Both the position numbers and the translations under genes were made by a program. Source: DAOUKH01 sp034421515 (GTDB lineage: Bacteria; Chloroflexota; Dehalococcoidia; SHYB01). Taken from it: 13,432 bases of DNA. Position 1 is the first letter of the stretch, and every line of letters starts with the position of its first letter. Shown piece after piece: positions 13,071 to 13,432 of this stretch. Where the stretch lies: NCBI GenBank assembly GCA_034421515.1, contig DAOUKH010000010.1:1-13432 (forward strand), written 5' to 3'. The notes below the pieces were generated by a model that was not told the DNA's origin, ran no database searches, and saw only the letters and a program-made list of their open reading frames with translations.

Positions 13071-13432
13071 CTAGCGGACGACGATCTTGCCGACCATGCC
13101 GGCGTCGGCGTGACCTGCGATCGTGCAGATCACCGTGTACTCGCCGGACCGCTCGAACGTGAAGCGTTCGAGCACAGGAACGCCCGCGCGCACCTCGGTC
13201 TCGATGCCGGTCCCCGGCACGTTGAACGTGTGGCGGATGTCGGAGGAGGTAAGCTCGAAGCCGATCAGCTCGCCGGCCTCGACCTCGATCACGCCGGGCC
13301 GGAACTCGAAGTTGCGCAGGTCGACCTCGATCCGCCGCTCGCCGGGCTCCGGTGTTGGGAGTTCGGCACGGTCACACGCGGCCAAGGCCAACGCCGCGGC
13401 CCCCGCGAGGGTGGTCAGAAGCAACAGACGAA
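13071..13432 (-). CDS. Cupredoxin-like lipoprotein (5' end beyond window edge)
   Basis: This small copper-binding protein of the plastocyanin/azurin fold is cut at its N-terminus. The frame runs off the right edge; visible residues begin with RLLLLTTLAGAAALALAAC, a lipoprotein signal whose Cys follows a clear LAA lipobox, so the protein is exported and lipid-anchored. The copper ligands are evident: His in IRHTFNVPG, then C-TIAG-H-ADAG-M (CxxxxHxxxxM) near the end. A TTG at 13424 could serve as a start, but the Arg-Leu codons before it and the edge make an ATG just outside the window more likely. Family members carry electrons outside the cell membrane. It lies 48 nt before the CoA-transferase gene. 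Confidence 0.85.
   Translation of the reverse strand, partial: RLLLLTTLAGAAALALAACDRAELPTPEPGERRIEVDLRNFEFRPGVIEVEAGELIGFELTSSDIRHTFNVPGTGIETEVRAGVPVLERFTFERSGEYTVICTIAGHADAGMVGKIVVR

Noticed and set aside
1..13432. tRNA, rRNA, CRISPR array, insertion sequence or att site
   Set aside because: I saw no cloverleaf sequence, regularly spaced repeat set, transposase, or matching flanking repeats around the recombinase-like gene. A covariance-model scan was not possible here.

Overview
This is a GC-rich bacterial chromosome segment that looks like environmental, uncultured material. It has ten complete protein genes, one gene cut by the right edge, and possibly a 14-residue gene tail at the left edge. 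The gene content is an F420-type luciferase-like monooxygenase, a CaiB/BaiF CoA-transferase, an amidohydrolase-2 protein, a metal-dependent cyclase, an SDR, a PPOX-like protein and a carboxymuconolactone-decarboxylase (CMD) protein. That mix suits an uncultivated heterotroph that breaks down diverse organic acids, for example SAR202-like Chloroflexota or similar lineages. This taxonomic guess is inference, since no rRNA or other phylogenetic marker apart from radA is present.

The main discovery is at 43-723 on the minus strand. A CMD/AhpD-like gene reads as one continuous frame interrupted by a single TGA at 535-537. The TGA falls exactly where the second Cys of the family's CxxC redox motif should be, giving C60-R61-Q62-U63, with Glu48 twelve residues before Cys60 as in AhpD. 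Just after the TGA lies a perfect 7-bp hairpin with a GGG loop, beginning 14 nt downstream, which fits the geometry of a bacterial SECIS. A promoter (TTGACA, 18 nt, GATAGT) and a Shine-Dalgarno sequence precede the true start. Four other genes in the window end in TGA, so the code is not reassigned wholesale. A standard annotation would report only an orphan 129-residue C-terminal piece.

Layout. 43-723 (minus): selenoprotein candidate. 724-1049: divergent intergenic region with its promoter and a 17-nt direct repeat. 1050-1433 (plus): PPOX-like protein. 1420-5626 (minus): probable four-gene operon with 33-38 nt gaps, in transcription order LLM monooxygenase, cyclase, duplicated ankyrin lipoprotein, acyltransferase-3. 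5764-8020 (minus): coiled-coil zinc-ribbon protein followed by a large serine recombinase whose catalytic domain seems to have lost its active-site residues, behind a strong TTGACA/TAAAAT promoter. 8251-11768 (plus): SDR, radA with a strong hairpin behind it, and an amidohydrolase. 11775-13432 (minus): a cupredoxin lipoprotein (start off the edge) followed by a CaiB/BaiF CoA-transferase.

The metabolic genes (LLM, cyclase, SDR, amidohydrolase, CoA-transferase, CMD protein) look like parts of ring or side-chain catabolism, but the sequence does not identify the substrates. RadA and the zinc-ribbon protein are backbone functions. I saw no tRNA, rRNA, CRISPR array, insertion sequence or attachment site.
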